A stretch of DNA of 64,000 nt from Candidatus Pantoea varia (GTDB taxonomy: Bacteria > Pseudomonadota > Gammaproteobacteria > Enterobacterales > Enterobacteriaceae): contig NZ_FOVG01000005.1 of NCBI RefSeq assembly GCF_900115075.1, forward strand, positions 186,001-250,000, in the 5' to 3' direction. The notes beneath the pieces were generated by a model. That model was given only the letters and a program-made list of their open reading frames with translations, was not told the DNA's origin and did not search any database. Made by a program: the position numbers and the translations under genes. Positions 1-6,807 of the stretch are shown piece by piece (within the stretch, counting starts at the first letter, position 1; each line of letters starts with the position of its first letter).

Positions 1-150
1 TGCCAGCATGTCAGCACTGGCACGGGTGCCGGGATAGTAGCCCTGACTCGCACCTGTGTGAGACATCACGCTGGAACAGCCGGTTGTCGCCATTGCGCAG
101 CACACCATTCCAGCCAGAGGTAAGGTCTTCATTAATTTCATCATCATCAT
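1..150 (-). CDS. yidQ: YidQ-like lipoprotein (DUF1375 family), partial
   Basis: Only the first 50 codons are inside the window; the gene runs off the left edge. The start lies in a run of four ATG codons (150 down to 139), and the purine-rich AAGGG just upstream suits the third or fourth best. A short hydrophobic signal ends in a lipobox-like ATTGC, followed by SSVMSHTG and YPGTRAS, which I recognise from E. coli YidQ/YceK outer-membrane lipoproteins. yidQ also lies beside ibpA in E. coli, so synteny supports the call. Function is unknown. Confidence 0.8.
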   Translation of the reverse strand, partial: MMMMKLMKTLPLAGMVCCAMATTGCSSVMSHTGASQGYYPGTRASADMLA

Positions 151-295
151 CCCTTCAGTCATGGCATAAGCCTGGCTGAGTTGGCTTGCCACACAACGTC
201 AACACTCTGGGGCGAAGTCCGTCTGGTGTCTGGCAAAAGTAGTCCTGAGTGTATGTCATTTCCACAATATGGCGAAAAAAATTGCATTTCGCCCT

Positions 296-323
296 CTTGA
301 AAATCCTCTTCTGACACCCATTT
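296..323 (+). promoter_or_regulatory. Sigma-32 heat-shock promoter of ibpA
   Basis: CTTGAAA at 296-302 matches the sigma-32 -35 element. After a 13-base spacer, ACCCATTT at 316-323 matches the -10 consensus CCCCATnT with one mismatch. Transcription would begin near 330, leaving a leader of about 100 bases before ibpA. Confidence 0.8.
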
Positions 324-329
324 TTATTT

Positions 330-435
330 TACGGACGCACTCACCGTTGCCGCAAGGGACAGTGAGGTGCCGTATCCAGCCTGTCCAATAGTGGAAGGTT
401 GCCAAAACTTGCTGAACTTCAGGAGTCTTAATATG
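330..435 (+). promoter_or_regulatory. ROSE-type RNA thermometer in ibpA leader
   Basis: The ibpA leader is about 100 bases long. Just before the start it carries a TTGCTG stretch followed by the ribosome site AGGAG, the arrangement by which ROSE elements pair an anti-Shine-Dalgarno segment with the ribosome site at low temperature. ROSE control of ibpA is established in enterobacteria. The fold here was judged by eye, and the 5' limit is inferred from the promoter. Confidence 0.65.
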
Positions 436-849
436 CGTAATTTTGATCTCACCCCACTTTATCGCTCTGCTATCGGTTTTGATCGCCTGTTTAACCTGCT
501 CGAATCTAATCAGAATCAGAGCAACGGCGGCTATCCTCCTTATAACGTAGAACTGGTCGATGAAAATCACTATCGCATTACCATTGCGGTGGCCGGTTTT
601 TCGCAGAGCGAACTGGATATCACGGCGCACGACAACGTGCTGATCGTGCGGGGTGCCCATCCTGAAGAGCAGGCCGAGCGTAAATACCTGTATCAGGGAA
701 TCGCTGAGCGTAACTTCGAGCGTAAATTCCAGCTCGCCGACCACATTGTGGTGCGCGATGCCCGTCTCGAAAATGGTCTGCTGAGCATCGATCTTGAACG
801 ACTGGTGCCGGAAGAGGCGAAACCACGCCGTATTGAGATTCTTAAATAA
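433..849 (+). CDS. ibpA: Small heat-shock protein IbpA
   Basis: The gene encodes a 138-residue alpha-crystallin-type holdase that binds unfolding proteins and aggregates, keeping them ready for ClpB/DnaK. The N-terminus [21 protein letters not shown] and the internal [12 protein letters not shown] match IbpA, and the alpha-crystallin domain runs from about residue 35 to 125. The C-terminal RRIEI holds the I-x-I-type anchoring motif. ATG433 follows AGGAG. The open frame extends upstream to 367, but that part is leader. No ibpB follows; a terminator and an unrelated minus-strand gene come next, so this is a single small heat-shock protein, as is typical of Erwiniaceae. Confidence 0.95.
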   Translation: MRNFDLTPLYRSAIGFDRLFNLLESNQNQSNGGYPPYNVELVDENHYRITIAVAGFSQSELDITAHDNVLIVRGAHPEEQAERKYLYQGIAERNFERKFQLADHIVVRDARLENGLLSIDLERLVPEEAKPRRIEILK

Positions 850-874
850 TATTGAGATTCTGAAGTCACCATGA

Positions 875-902
875 AAAACGCCGCTCATGCGGCGTTTTTT
901 TT
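875..902. terminator. Bidirectional rho-independent terminator
   Basis: The stem AACGCCGC / GCGGCGTT has a TCAT loop and is flanked by A-rich and T-rich tracts. It separates ibpA (plus) from the convergent eamA-like gene (minus) and can serve both. Confidence 0.85.
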
Positions 903-905
903 ACC

Positions 906-1817
906 TTACGGCTGAGTGCGCATCGCTAAACGCTGACCCAGCACGCCACCAAACACATTGACCAGCAGCCCCAGAATAATCACCACCGCCCCCAGCATCT
1001 GCTGCCCGGAAAGATGCTCATCCAGCACCAGCGCAGCGGTAATAATCCCCACCACCGGCACCAGCAGCGACAGCGGTGCGACGCGCCAGGTTTCATAGCG
1101 GCTTAGCAAATTCCCCCAGATGGCATAGCCCACAATGGTGGCGACAAACGCCAGATAGATCAGCGCCAGCAAGGTCTGCAGGCCGATATGCAGCAGACTG
1201 TTAACGATAGCGGCCTCGCCATCAAACAGCAGCGAACAGGCAAAGAAAGGAATAATTGGCACCAGCGCACTCCAGACCACCAGCGACATGATCGGCACGC
1301 TACGGTTTCGCATGATGATCTTATTGGTGATATTCCCCAGTCCCCATGACAGCGCCGCCGACAACGTCAGCATCATGGTAGTCAACGTAATCCCGGCGCT
1401 GGTCTGCCCTTCCATTCCTGCCGTCGCCAGCATAAACATCCCCAGTGTGGCGATGATAATCCCGACGATATGATTCCAGCGCAGCTTCTCCGCCAGCAAC
1501 AGCGCGCCCAGCAACAGAGTAAAGAAGGCCTGTGCCTGCAGCACCAGTGAGGCCAGCCCGGCCGGCATGCCGAGCTTGATCGCCAGGAAAAGAAACGCGA
1601 ACTGACCAAAACTGATGGTCATGCCGTAAACCACCAGCCAGCGCAGCGGGATCGGCGGGCGACGCACAAAGAAAATGGCGGGAAAGGCGACCAGAGTGAA
1701 ACGCAGTCCGGCGAGCAAAAAAGGCGGCATGCCCTGCAGCCCCAGCTTAATCACCACAAAATTCACGCCCCACGCCACCACTACGCACAGCGCTAACAGC
1801 ATATCTTTTACCGACAT
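906..1817 (-). CDS. eamA: EamA-family amino-acid/metabolite exporter
   Basis: This 303-residue inner-membrane protein of the drug/metabolite transporter superfamily has ten predicted helices in two EamA repeats. Segments such as WGVNFVVIKLGL, GMPAGLASLVLQAQAFFT and SRYETWRVAPLSLLVPVVG match E. coli EamA (YdeD), which exports O-acetylserine, cysteine and related amino acids. It is the last gene of a minus-strand run, 21 bases after the yeaK-like gene, with a terminator directly downstream. In E. coli eamA is not linked to such genes. Its place at the end of a biosynthetic-looking operon suggests it may export that operon's product or intermediates; this role is inference. Confidence 0.85.
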   Translation of the reverse strand: MSVKDMLLALCVVVAWGVNFVVIKLGLQGMPPFLLAGLRFTLVAFPAIFFVRRPPIPLRWLVVYGMTISFGQFAFLFLAIKLGMPAGLASLVLQAQAFFTLLLGALLLAEKLRWNHIVGIIIATLGMFMLATAGMEGQTSAGITLTTMMLTLSAALSWGLGNITNKIIMRNRSVPIMSLVVWSALVPIIPFFACSLLFDGEAAIVNSLLHIGLQTLLALIYLAFVATIVGYAIWGNLLSRYETWRVAPLSLLVPVVGIITAALVLDEHLSGQQMLGAVVIILGLLVNVFGGVLGQRLAMRTQP

Positions 1818-1838
1818 CAGAAACTCCTTGTCCCGCCC

Positions 1839-2339
1839 TCAGGCGGTGATCGCAATCGGGGACGCGATATCGGCACAGCACGCTTCACCCACGATGCGAA
1901 AATAATCGTCTACAGCCAGCGCGATCGATTTATTCAGCTCGCCCGCGTTAAACCATAACGTGCCGACCTGTTGCAGCCGGGTATCCACCCGCAGCGCCAG
2001 CCGGTCATCAAAACTAAACGGTGGCACTGCGCCCATCACACAGCCGGTCAGCGCCTGAGCCAGCTCCGGCGCGGCGAAAGAGGATTTTTTGCCGCCAATG
2101 GCACGCGCTGCGTTTTTGAAATTGATCCGGCAGTCGCCCGGCACAATGGCCAGCAGCTGACGCGACGGCGCACCGTCCGGCATACTGACCTCCAGCACCA
2201 TCGCTTTGGCCGCCTGACCCAGCGCGTTGCCGCGTATCTTGCTGATCTGCTCGGTCTGCCCTACCGCCTCATGCTCCACCACACGGTAGCTGGCCTGATG
2301 CTGATCCAGCAGCGCAGTAATCTGTTCAAATGTCGTCAT
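1839..2339 (-). CDS. yeaK: YbaK/YeaK-family mischarged aminoacyl-tRNA deacylase
   Basis: The 166-residue protein has the YbaK/ProX editing fold (about residues 25-150). The patterns EHEAVGQTEQISKIRGNALGQ, IGGKKSSFA, LTGCVMGAVPPFSF and WFNAGELNKSI resemble E. coli YeaK (167 residues). These enzymes hydrolyse wrongly charged aminoacyl-tRNA in trans. The frame opens at 2372, but ATG2339 is preferred because a strong AGGAG lies before it and the length then matches the family. It sits 41 bases after the oxygenase gene and 21 bases before the exporter gene. In this context it could clear tRNAs charged with an unusual amino acid made by the upstream enzymes (inference). Confidence 0.8.
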   Translation of the reverse strand: MTTFEQITALLDQHQASYRVVEHEAVGQTEQISKIRGNALGQAAKAMVLEVSMPDGAPSRQLLAIVPGDCRINFKNAARAIGGKKSSFAAPELAQALTGCVMGAVPPFSFDDRLALRVDTRLQQVGTLWFNAGELNKSIALAVDDYFRIVGEACCADIASPIAITA

Positions 2340-2380
2340 TCCCTTCTCCTTTTCTGGCACAACTTCTGACACAACCCGGC

Positions 2381-3181
2381 TTAACTCCAGGCGATAGCGT
2401 GTTTCATCTTTTTATCGGTCAGCCCGAAAAAGAACCCCATGGTGATGCGGGTATTGCCTTCGACGCGGTCGATCTCATGATAAAAAGCAGGATTAAACAG
2501 ATAAATATCGCCACTGCGCGGTGAAAACTCACAGATCTCATTGTGATCAATCACCCCACTGCGATAACCCAGCTCACCGGCGGTCTTGAACTGCTCATCC
2601 TCCGGCGTCCACTTTTTGTTGTAGATACGCAGCGCCCCGCCCGCATTGCACTCCTGCAGGCAGACCACACAACTGAGCTGATGCAGGATCTGCGTCACCA
2701 CCAGCGAGCTTTCTGCGGCGTCGCGCACGATATTGTCGTTATGCAGCGGGTTTGCGACGCCATCGGCATGAAAGCGCACGATTGAGCCGGCGTAGTCACC
2801 CCGACCCGGTTCATGGGCGATGTTTAAACTTTCCAGCCGCAGCGCATGTTGCACCCAGCGGTAAATCTGTTCGCGCAGCTGGTTCAGCGAGGGGGGCAAC
2901 GCAGGCTGGATATCGCGCAGCTCAGTGAAATAGTTATCGGGTGCCGCAGTATGGCGCGCCAGATAAGGGCCAAGCGTTGTCAGCGCGCCGTTGGGGTAGT
3001 GCGAGACACGGATCTTTTCCCGGCAGCTCTGCAGGTCAGTCACTACCGCTTGCCGCACTTCGGGCGTCAGGAAATTACGCAGCACCAGCAGCGGCACCCG
3101 TGCAGTGACGATGTCATCCAGCCAGGTCGATTCCACAAACATGTTGGGATTAATCACGCGGAACTGATTGAAAATTGCCAT
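2381..3181 (-). CDS. Fe(II)/2-oxoglutarate-dependent oxygenase, WelO5-like fold
   Basis: This 266-residue enzyme probably oxidises a small substrate using iron, O2 and 2-oxoglutarate. The likely iron ligands are H147-x-D149 (PLHNDN) and H235 (FYHEID), with R245 for 2-oxoglutarate. From memory, its pattern resembles the free-standing halogenase WelO5: GGALRIYNKKW, SGDIYLFN and a C-terminal AWS line up. WelO5 has Gly at the Asp position, so the intact Asp here favours hydroxylation or desaturation over halogenation. ATG3181, with GGGAG eight bases upstream, is preferred to the in-frame GTG at 3190, whose ribosome site would abut the codon. It nearly overlaps the amidotransferase gene upstream. 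Substrate unknown. Confidence 0.75.
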   Translation of the reverse strand: MAIFNQFRVINPNMFVESTWLDDIVTARVPLLVLRNFLTPEVRQAVVTDLQSCREKIRVSHYPNGALTTLGPYLARHTAAPDNYFTELRDIQPALPPSLNQLREQIYRWVQHALRLESLNIAHEPGRGDYAGSIVRFHADGVANPLHNDNIVRDAAESSLVVTQILHQLSCVVCLQECNAGGALRIYNKKWTPEDEQFKTAGELGYRSGVIDHNEICEFSPRSGDIYLFNPAFYHEIDRVEGNTRITMGFFFGLTDKKMKHAIAWS

Positions 3182-3186
3182 GTTTA

Positions 3187-3894
3187 TCACTCCCTAAACG
3201 GTATTTCATAGAGTTCATGATTGTTCATTCGCCGCCAGCTGCCGGCGCTGCCTGGTATTGCCACGGGTTCAGAGGCGATCAGCGTGCAACCGTCCTGTTG
3301 CCGAAAATGCATCGTAAAATAGTCGGGCCAGGGGGTGTCGTGCGGATACCACTGCCACGCCCAGGCTTTGTCGCGGGTGACGAAAATGGCATTGCCTGCG
3401 CTGCCGCCCGGATCAACCTGCGCCATCTTTGCGCGCAGATAATCGCGGGTGAAATCGGCGGGCGTGGTCTGGTCCACCAGATAGCGCAGATACTCTTCGG
3501 AATCGAAGCGTGACTCCGCCAGGCCAAGCTGCCGGTAAAGGGTCGGCAGAAAACCGTTATGCATCATGTACCACTGATGTCCGGCGCTGTTGCGCCACAG
3601 CGGATGCGAAAACTCGATCCCCTGATTTTTACTCAATGTGGCGTGACGCACATGCACCGCCAGAAAGCGGCTGCGCAGGCGATCTACATCAATGCCCGGC
3701 AGGGCGTCTGCGAACGGGCCGGTACCGTGCAGGGTCCGAATTTCGCCCTCTTCCAGCCACAGACAGCCCCAGCCGTTGGGATGCGATTTAATAGGACCAT
3801 CGTGTTCGGCGCCTTCACCGCAGCTCATGGCGCGCGCCGCCTCCAGAATCCGGGCGCTGTCGAACTGGCCATGTGCCAGAATCATCCTGCACAT
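3187..3894 (-). CDS. Class II glutamine amidotransferase, YafJ/EgtC-like
   Basis: The 235-residue stand-alone Ntn-hydrolase has Cys2 as the predicted nucleophile after removal of Met1. R83-H84-A85-T86, H112-N113-G114, SEEYLRYLV and IASEPV are the usual glutamine-binding and oxyanion motifs. Family members either release ammonia from glutamine for a partner synthetase or cleave gamma-glutamyl amides, as EgtC does in ergothioneine synthesis. The start overlaps the ATP-grasp gene by 13 bases, implying translational coupling. No synthetase domain is fused. The separate PP-loop ATPase in the same operon could be its ammonia acceptor, or the enzyme could remove a gamma-glutamyl group added by the ATP-grasp ligase; both are inference. 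Confidence 0.8.
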   Translation of the reverse strand: MCRMILAHGQFDSARILEAARAMSCGEGAEHDGPIKSHPNGWGCLWLEEGEIRTLHGTGPFADALPGIDVDRLRSRFLAVHVRHATLSKNQGIEFSHPLWRNSAGHQWYMMHNGFLPTLYRQLGLAESRFDSEEYLRYLVDQTTPADFTRDYLRAKMAQVDPGGSAGNAIFVTRDKAWAWQWYPHDTPWPDYFTMHFRQQDGCTLIASEPVAIPGSAGSWRRMNNHELYEIPFRE

Positions 3895-5156
3895 ACTTTG
3901 TCTCTCCCCGCGGTGACTGACTGCGCGGCAATCACCTGCTGAAACGTGGTCATGATCGGCTCACGCGCCGTGGCCGTCAGGCTGAAGGTGGCGAGAATGC
4001 CCGCATGACGCGTGAGGTCGGCATAGAGCGATGAGCGTGACGAAACCTGTAACGCAGGCAATCTGAGTGGCGGTAACAGCGCGCCCTGCTGATGCTGATC
4101 GATCCAGCGTTCGGCCGCCTGCAGCTGCGCCGGTTGCCGCAACCGCAGCTGGCCGACCGCACCGGATGGGGTGAAGGCAAAGGCAGGCAGTGCGTCGCCC
4201 GCTTCCAGCCGGAAGGTGACTTCCGCCCAGTTGATGCCCGTCGCCTCCTGCACCAGCGTCGCTACGCCCATGCCGGAGAGCCGGAATCCCATCTCCAGGA
4301 AATGCGGCACGCCGTTGACCACAATGAAATCGATATGAAACGCGCCCTGACGATAGCCAAAGGTTTCGCAGCAGAAGGTCATCAGGCTGCTGAACGACGC
4401 TGGCAGGGCCGCTGCCGCCATCGCCACATGGCCCGACTCATAAAAGCTGACGCAGCCCTCCGCGTCACGGTACTGCTCAATCACCTTCTGGCAGCAGGTC
4501 AGCGCCTGGGGATGTCCCTGATGCACCACGCCCTGCAGCGAAAACTCCTCGCCGATCAAAGCACTCTCCACAATAAAACCGCTGAAGCCGCGGCCACCGT
4601 AGTTCATGGTCTGAACCAGCTGTTTCACCACGCTGTGCAGCTGATCGGCGCGTTCAATCAGCCAGATACCCAGGCCGCCGCCGCCATCCACCGGTTTCAC
4701 AACGCAGGGATAGATCAGCGCCTGTTCCGCATCCAGAATGCTGAGCGGCGAGGCGAAAAAGCGGAACTCCGGCTGCGGGAAGCGCGGCCAGGCTTTTTTC
4801 AGCGCCATGCGCTGCGCATATTTATCCAGCGGAATAAAGGCGGCGGGCGCGTCCGGCCCGGCCAGCATCTCACGCAGTCGTCCGGCGCTGGCGTTGTAGG
4901 CTTCAAAGCCCGCCAGCACCACCAGCGGATGCGCCAGCAAACCAGCATGCAGATAAGCCTGCATTACCTCCCACGGATTCTCAGGGCGGTCGAGGCGGAT
5001 AATCAGATCAAACGGCAGCGCCAGGCTGAGCGACTGGTAATCGACAAAATCGCCCATCTCCGCCAGCACGGTAAAATAGCCGTCGCGTTTCGCCACCGCG
5101 CAGTAGGGGTTTTGTCCGTCGCGGGTGGCGCCAATTTGCAGGAAAATCTTTTTCAT
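3882..5156 (-). CDS. ATP-grasp carboxylate-amine ligase
   Basis: The 424-residue protein has a central ATP-grasp fold. It has the ATP-binding lysine in CVVKPVDGGGGLGI (K154 with the glycine loop 158-164), an E197-x6-EE segment, and the metal-binding region HIDF (D276) to LEMGFRLSG (E288, R292). Such enzymes join a carboxylate to an amine through an acyl phosphate, forming dipeptides or gamma-glutamyl amides. The usual E-x-N-x-R metal motif reads E-M-G-F-R, so the metal-binding Asn is replaced by Gly. The extra C-terminal portion of about 110 residues is not recognisable. It lies 17 bases after the PP-loop gene and overlaps the amidotransferase gene. Substrates cannot be read from sequence. 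Confidence 0.75.
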   Translation of the reverse strand: MKKIFLQIGATRDGQNPYCAVAKRDGYFTVLAEMGDFVDYQSLSLALPFDLIIRLDRPENPWEVMQAYLHAGLLAHPLVVLAGFEAYNASAGRLREMLAGPDAPAAFIPLDKYAQRMALKKAWPRFPQPEFRFFASPLSILDAEQALIYPCVVKPVDGGGGLGIWLIERADQLHSVVKQLVQTMNYGGRGFSGFIVESALIGEEFSLQGVVHQGHPQALTCCQKVIEQYRDAEGCVSFYESGHVAMAAAALPASFSSLMTFCCETFGYRQGAFHIDFIVVNGVPHFLEMGFRLSGMGVATLVQEATGINWAEVTFRLEAGDALPAFAFTPSGAVGQLRLRQPAQLQAAERWIDQHQQGALLPPLRLPALQVSSRSSLYADLTRHAGILATFSLTATAREPIMTTFQQVIAAQSVTAGRDKVCAG

Positions 5157-5173
5157 CGCCTCGCCTTACCGGG

Positions 5174-6640
5174 TTAACGCCCGGAAATGATTTCTGTCAC
5201 GATGTCATTGAGCACACCGTTATTGACCTGAATCACCGCTTTGTGAGGATCAAAACGCAGGACGCGCGACAGCGGATCGGTGCTTTTGCCCTCCAGCAGC
5301 GAACTGACCGGCCTGCTCTGCCAGCAGTGGCGCATCTGCGTCAGCGTCAGGCCGGAGAGCTGCGTTAACTGCTGTGCCAGCGCGACATCCTCACTGCGCT
5401 GCTCAAGCAGGTCGCGAATGGCGGCTTCCTCCAGCGCAATCTGCTGTTGCGACAGCCAGTGCCCGAGCTTCGCGCCCTGTGCCAGGAAGGGTGAGTAGAT
5501 CATGCAGATCAGCTGATCTTCACTGAGGTCAAACGCCTGCATGGCGAAGTCTGCTGCGCGCTGCCGTTGCTGCCGGATGGCGTCGTCGTCCTGATAGCGC
5601 GCCGCCATCTCATCAATGAGCGCGGGCGGAAAATCCTTCTTCACCATCAGCCCCAGCGCGAAGCGCACATATTCGCGGATCCCTTCGGCATAGTGGCGCT
5701 GCAACAGCGTTTCTGACCGCAGTCCGCGCAGATGCGCCATCAGCGTCGGATTACCGCAGTCGGACTCGGAAAAGCTGAACATCAGTTCATCGAAACGGAA
5801 GTGCATAAATTCGCTGAGCAGCGCCCAGTGCGCGCCCGCTTCATAGGCGGTGTCCTGATAGATGTTGAAAAACAGCGGGTCGCGCGCCAGCTGGTGGGTG
5901 ATGCGGTGCGCGGGCGTCAGATGATCGGCCCCGTAAACATCGCTGAAGTAACGCTCAGCAACGCCGTCCAGCGTCTGCAGAAATCCGCTGAAGCCTCGGC
6001 TTTTGTCCGCTACCGGCGCATCAAATAGCCGGGAAAGGTGCCGCGCCCAGGCAACATAGGCAGCCTGCTCCTGCGGCGAGTCACCGGTGATAATCAGGTC
6101 CACACCACCGTTGTAGTCTGCTGCCAGGCCAAAGGAGTTCACCATGCTGAGATTGCAGGCGTTGCAGAAGGTCGAGCGCGCATCGGCACGAAAGCGGTGG
6201 CCATTCATCAGCACGTCATTGCGGTTCTGCTGCCGCACGCTCTCCGGCATCGGCAGGTCGCGGGCAAATGGCCGGATCAGCAGACCATCCACCACCAGAC
6301 ATTCCGCCCGTTCATCGTCATGCATCGCCAGCGCCTGATAAACGCGGTGGATATTCTCCATCACGCTCTGATTCATCGCCGCATGGCGGTTAGTGCTGAC
6401 CCGCAGATGAAACGTGCTGCCCTGCTGCTGCCAGATCAATCCCTGAATGTAACGTACGTAAGCCACCATGTAACTGCTGTCTTTTCCGCCGCCATAAGCA
6501 AGCAAAACGCGGTTATTCTCCAGCTGCTGCTGATCCGGCAGCGCCGCCAGCAGGCGAACAGAGCAGCGCTGAGCCGATTCAATGATGGCCGGCGACAGAT
6601 ACGCTTCAATCTCCTTCATCATGGCGGGCAGATTATTCAT
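5174..6640 (-). CDS. PP-loop (N-type) ATP pyrophosphatase, CxxC-containing
   Basis: The 488-residue protein is first in the six-gene run. AYGGGKDSS (residues 48-56) is the PP-loop that adenylates substrates. C159-N-A-C162 and DLIITGDSPQE (about 181-191) follow in the order seen in TtcA-type thiolases and WbpG/PseA-type sugar amidotransferases. The C-terminal 280 residues, rich in helices, are not recognised. Asparagine synthetase and beta-lactam synthetase fuse a glutaminase to a PP-loop domain; here the glutaminase is a separate gene two positions downstream. The product may therefore be an amide, an amidine or a thiolated compound. ATG6640 has AAGGA about ten bases upstream. Confidence 0.7.
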   Translation of the reverse strand: MNNLPAMMKEIEAYLSPAIIESAQRCSVRLLAALPDQQQLENNRVLLAYGGGKDSSYMVAYVRYIQGLIWQQQGSTFHLRVSTNRHAAMNQSVMENIHRVYQALAMHDDERAECLVVDGLLIRPFARDLPMPESVRQQNRNDVLMNGHRFRADARSTFCNACNLSMVNSFGLAADYNGGVDLIITGDSPQEQAAYVAWARHLSRLFDAPVADKSRGFSGFLQTLDGVAERYFSDVYGADHLTPAHRITHQLARDPLFFNIYQDTAYEAGAHWALLSEFMHFRFDELMFSFSESDCGNPTLMAHLRGLRSETLLQRHYAEGIREYVRFALGLMVKKDFPPALIDEMAARYQDDDAIRQQRQRAADFAMQAFDLSEDQLICMIYSPFLAQGAKLGHWLSQQQIALEEAAIRDLLEQRSEDVALAQQLTQLSGLTLTQMRHCWQSRPVSSLLEGKSTDPLSRVLRFDPHKAVIQVNNGVLNDIVTEIISGR

Positions 6641-6807
6641 TTCTCACATTTCCTTAGGTGAACAGAACGACGTTATGGACTGAAGCCCGGCGGCTGACGG
6701 GGCCGCCGTGCCGTTTAGCGTCATGAATAATTAAGAGATGCAGCCTAAACTACTTTGAATGTACTCTGTTGAATATGCACAGATCAGCGCGATATGGGGT
6801 GGAACAG
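6641..6807. promoter_or_regulatory. Divergent control region between PP-loop operon and MocR-type gene
   Basis: This 167-base region separates the two divergent units. An inverted repeat CGGCGGC / GCCGCCG (6688-6694 and 6702-6708) would form a leader hairpin on the minus transcript. An imperfect direct repeat, TACTTTGAAT at 6751-6760 and TACTCTGTTGAAT at 6762-6774, is a candidate binding site, since MocR-type regulators often bind direct repeats. No convincing sigma-70 boxes were assigned. Confidence 0.45.

Noticed and set aside
256..888. Long minus-strand open frame antisense to ibpA
   Set aside because: It lies wholly across ibpA, its promoter and terminator, has no family pattern, and reads like a shadow of a GC-rich gene.
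2381..3181. Halogenase call for the Fe/2OG enzyme
   Set aside because: The iron-binding Asp is present (H147-N-D149), whereas halogenases of this kind have Gly or Ala there.
4092..5177. 361-codon plus-strand frame antisense to the ATP-grasp gene
   Set aside because: Same low-complexity antisense composition; the ATP-grasp motifs are on the other strand.
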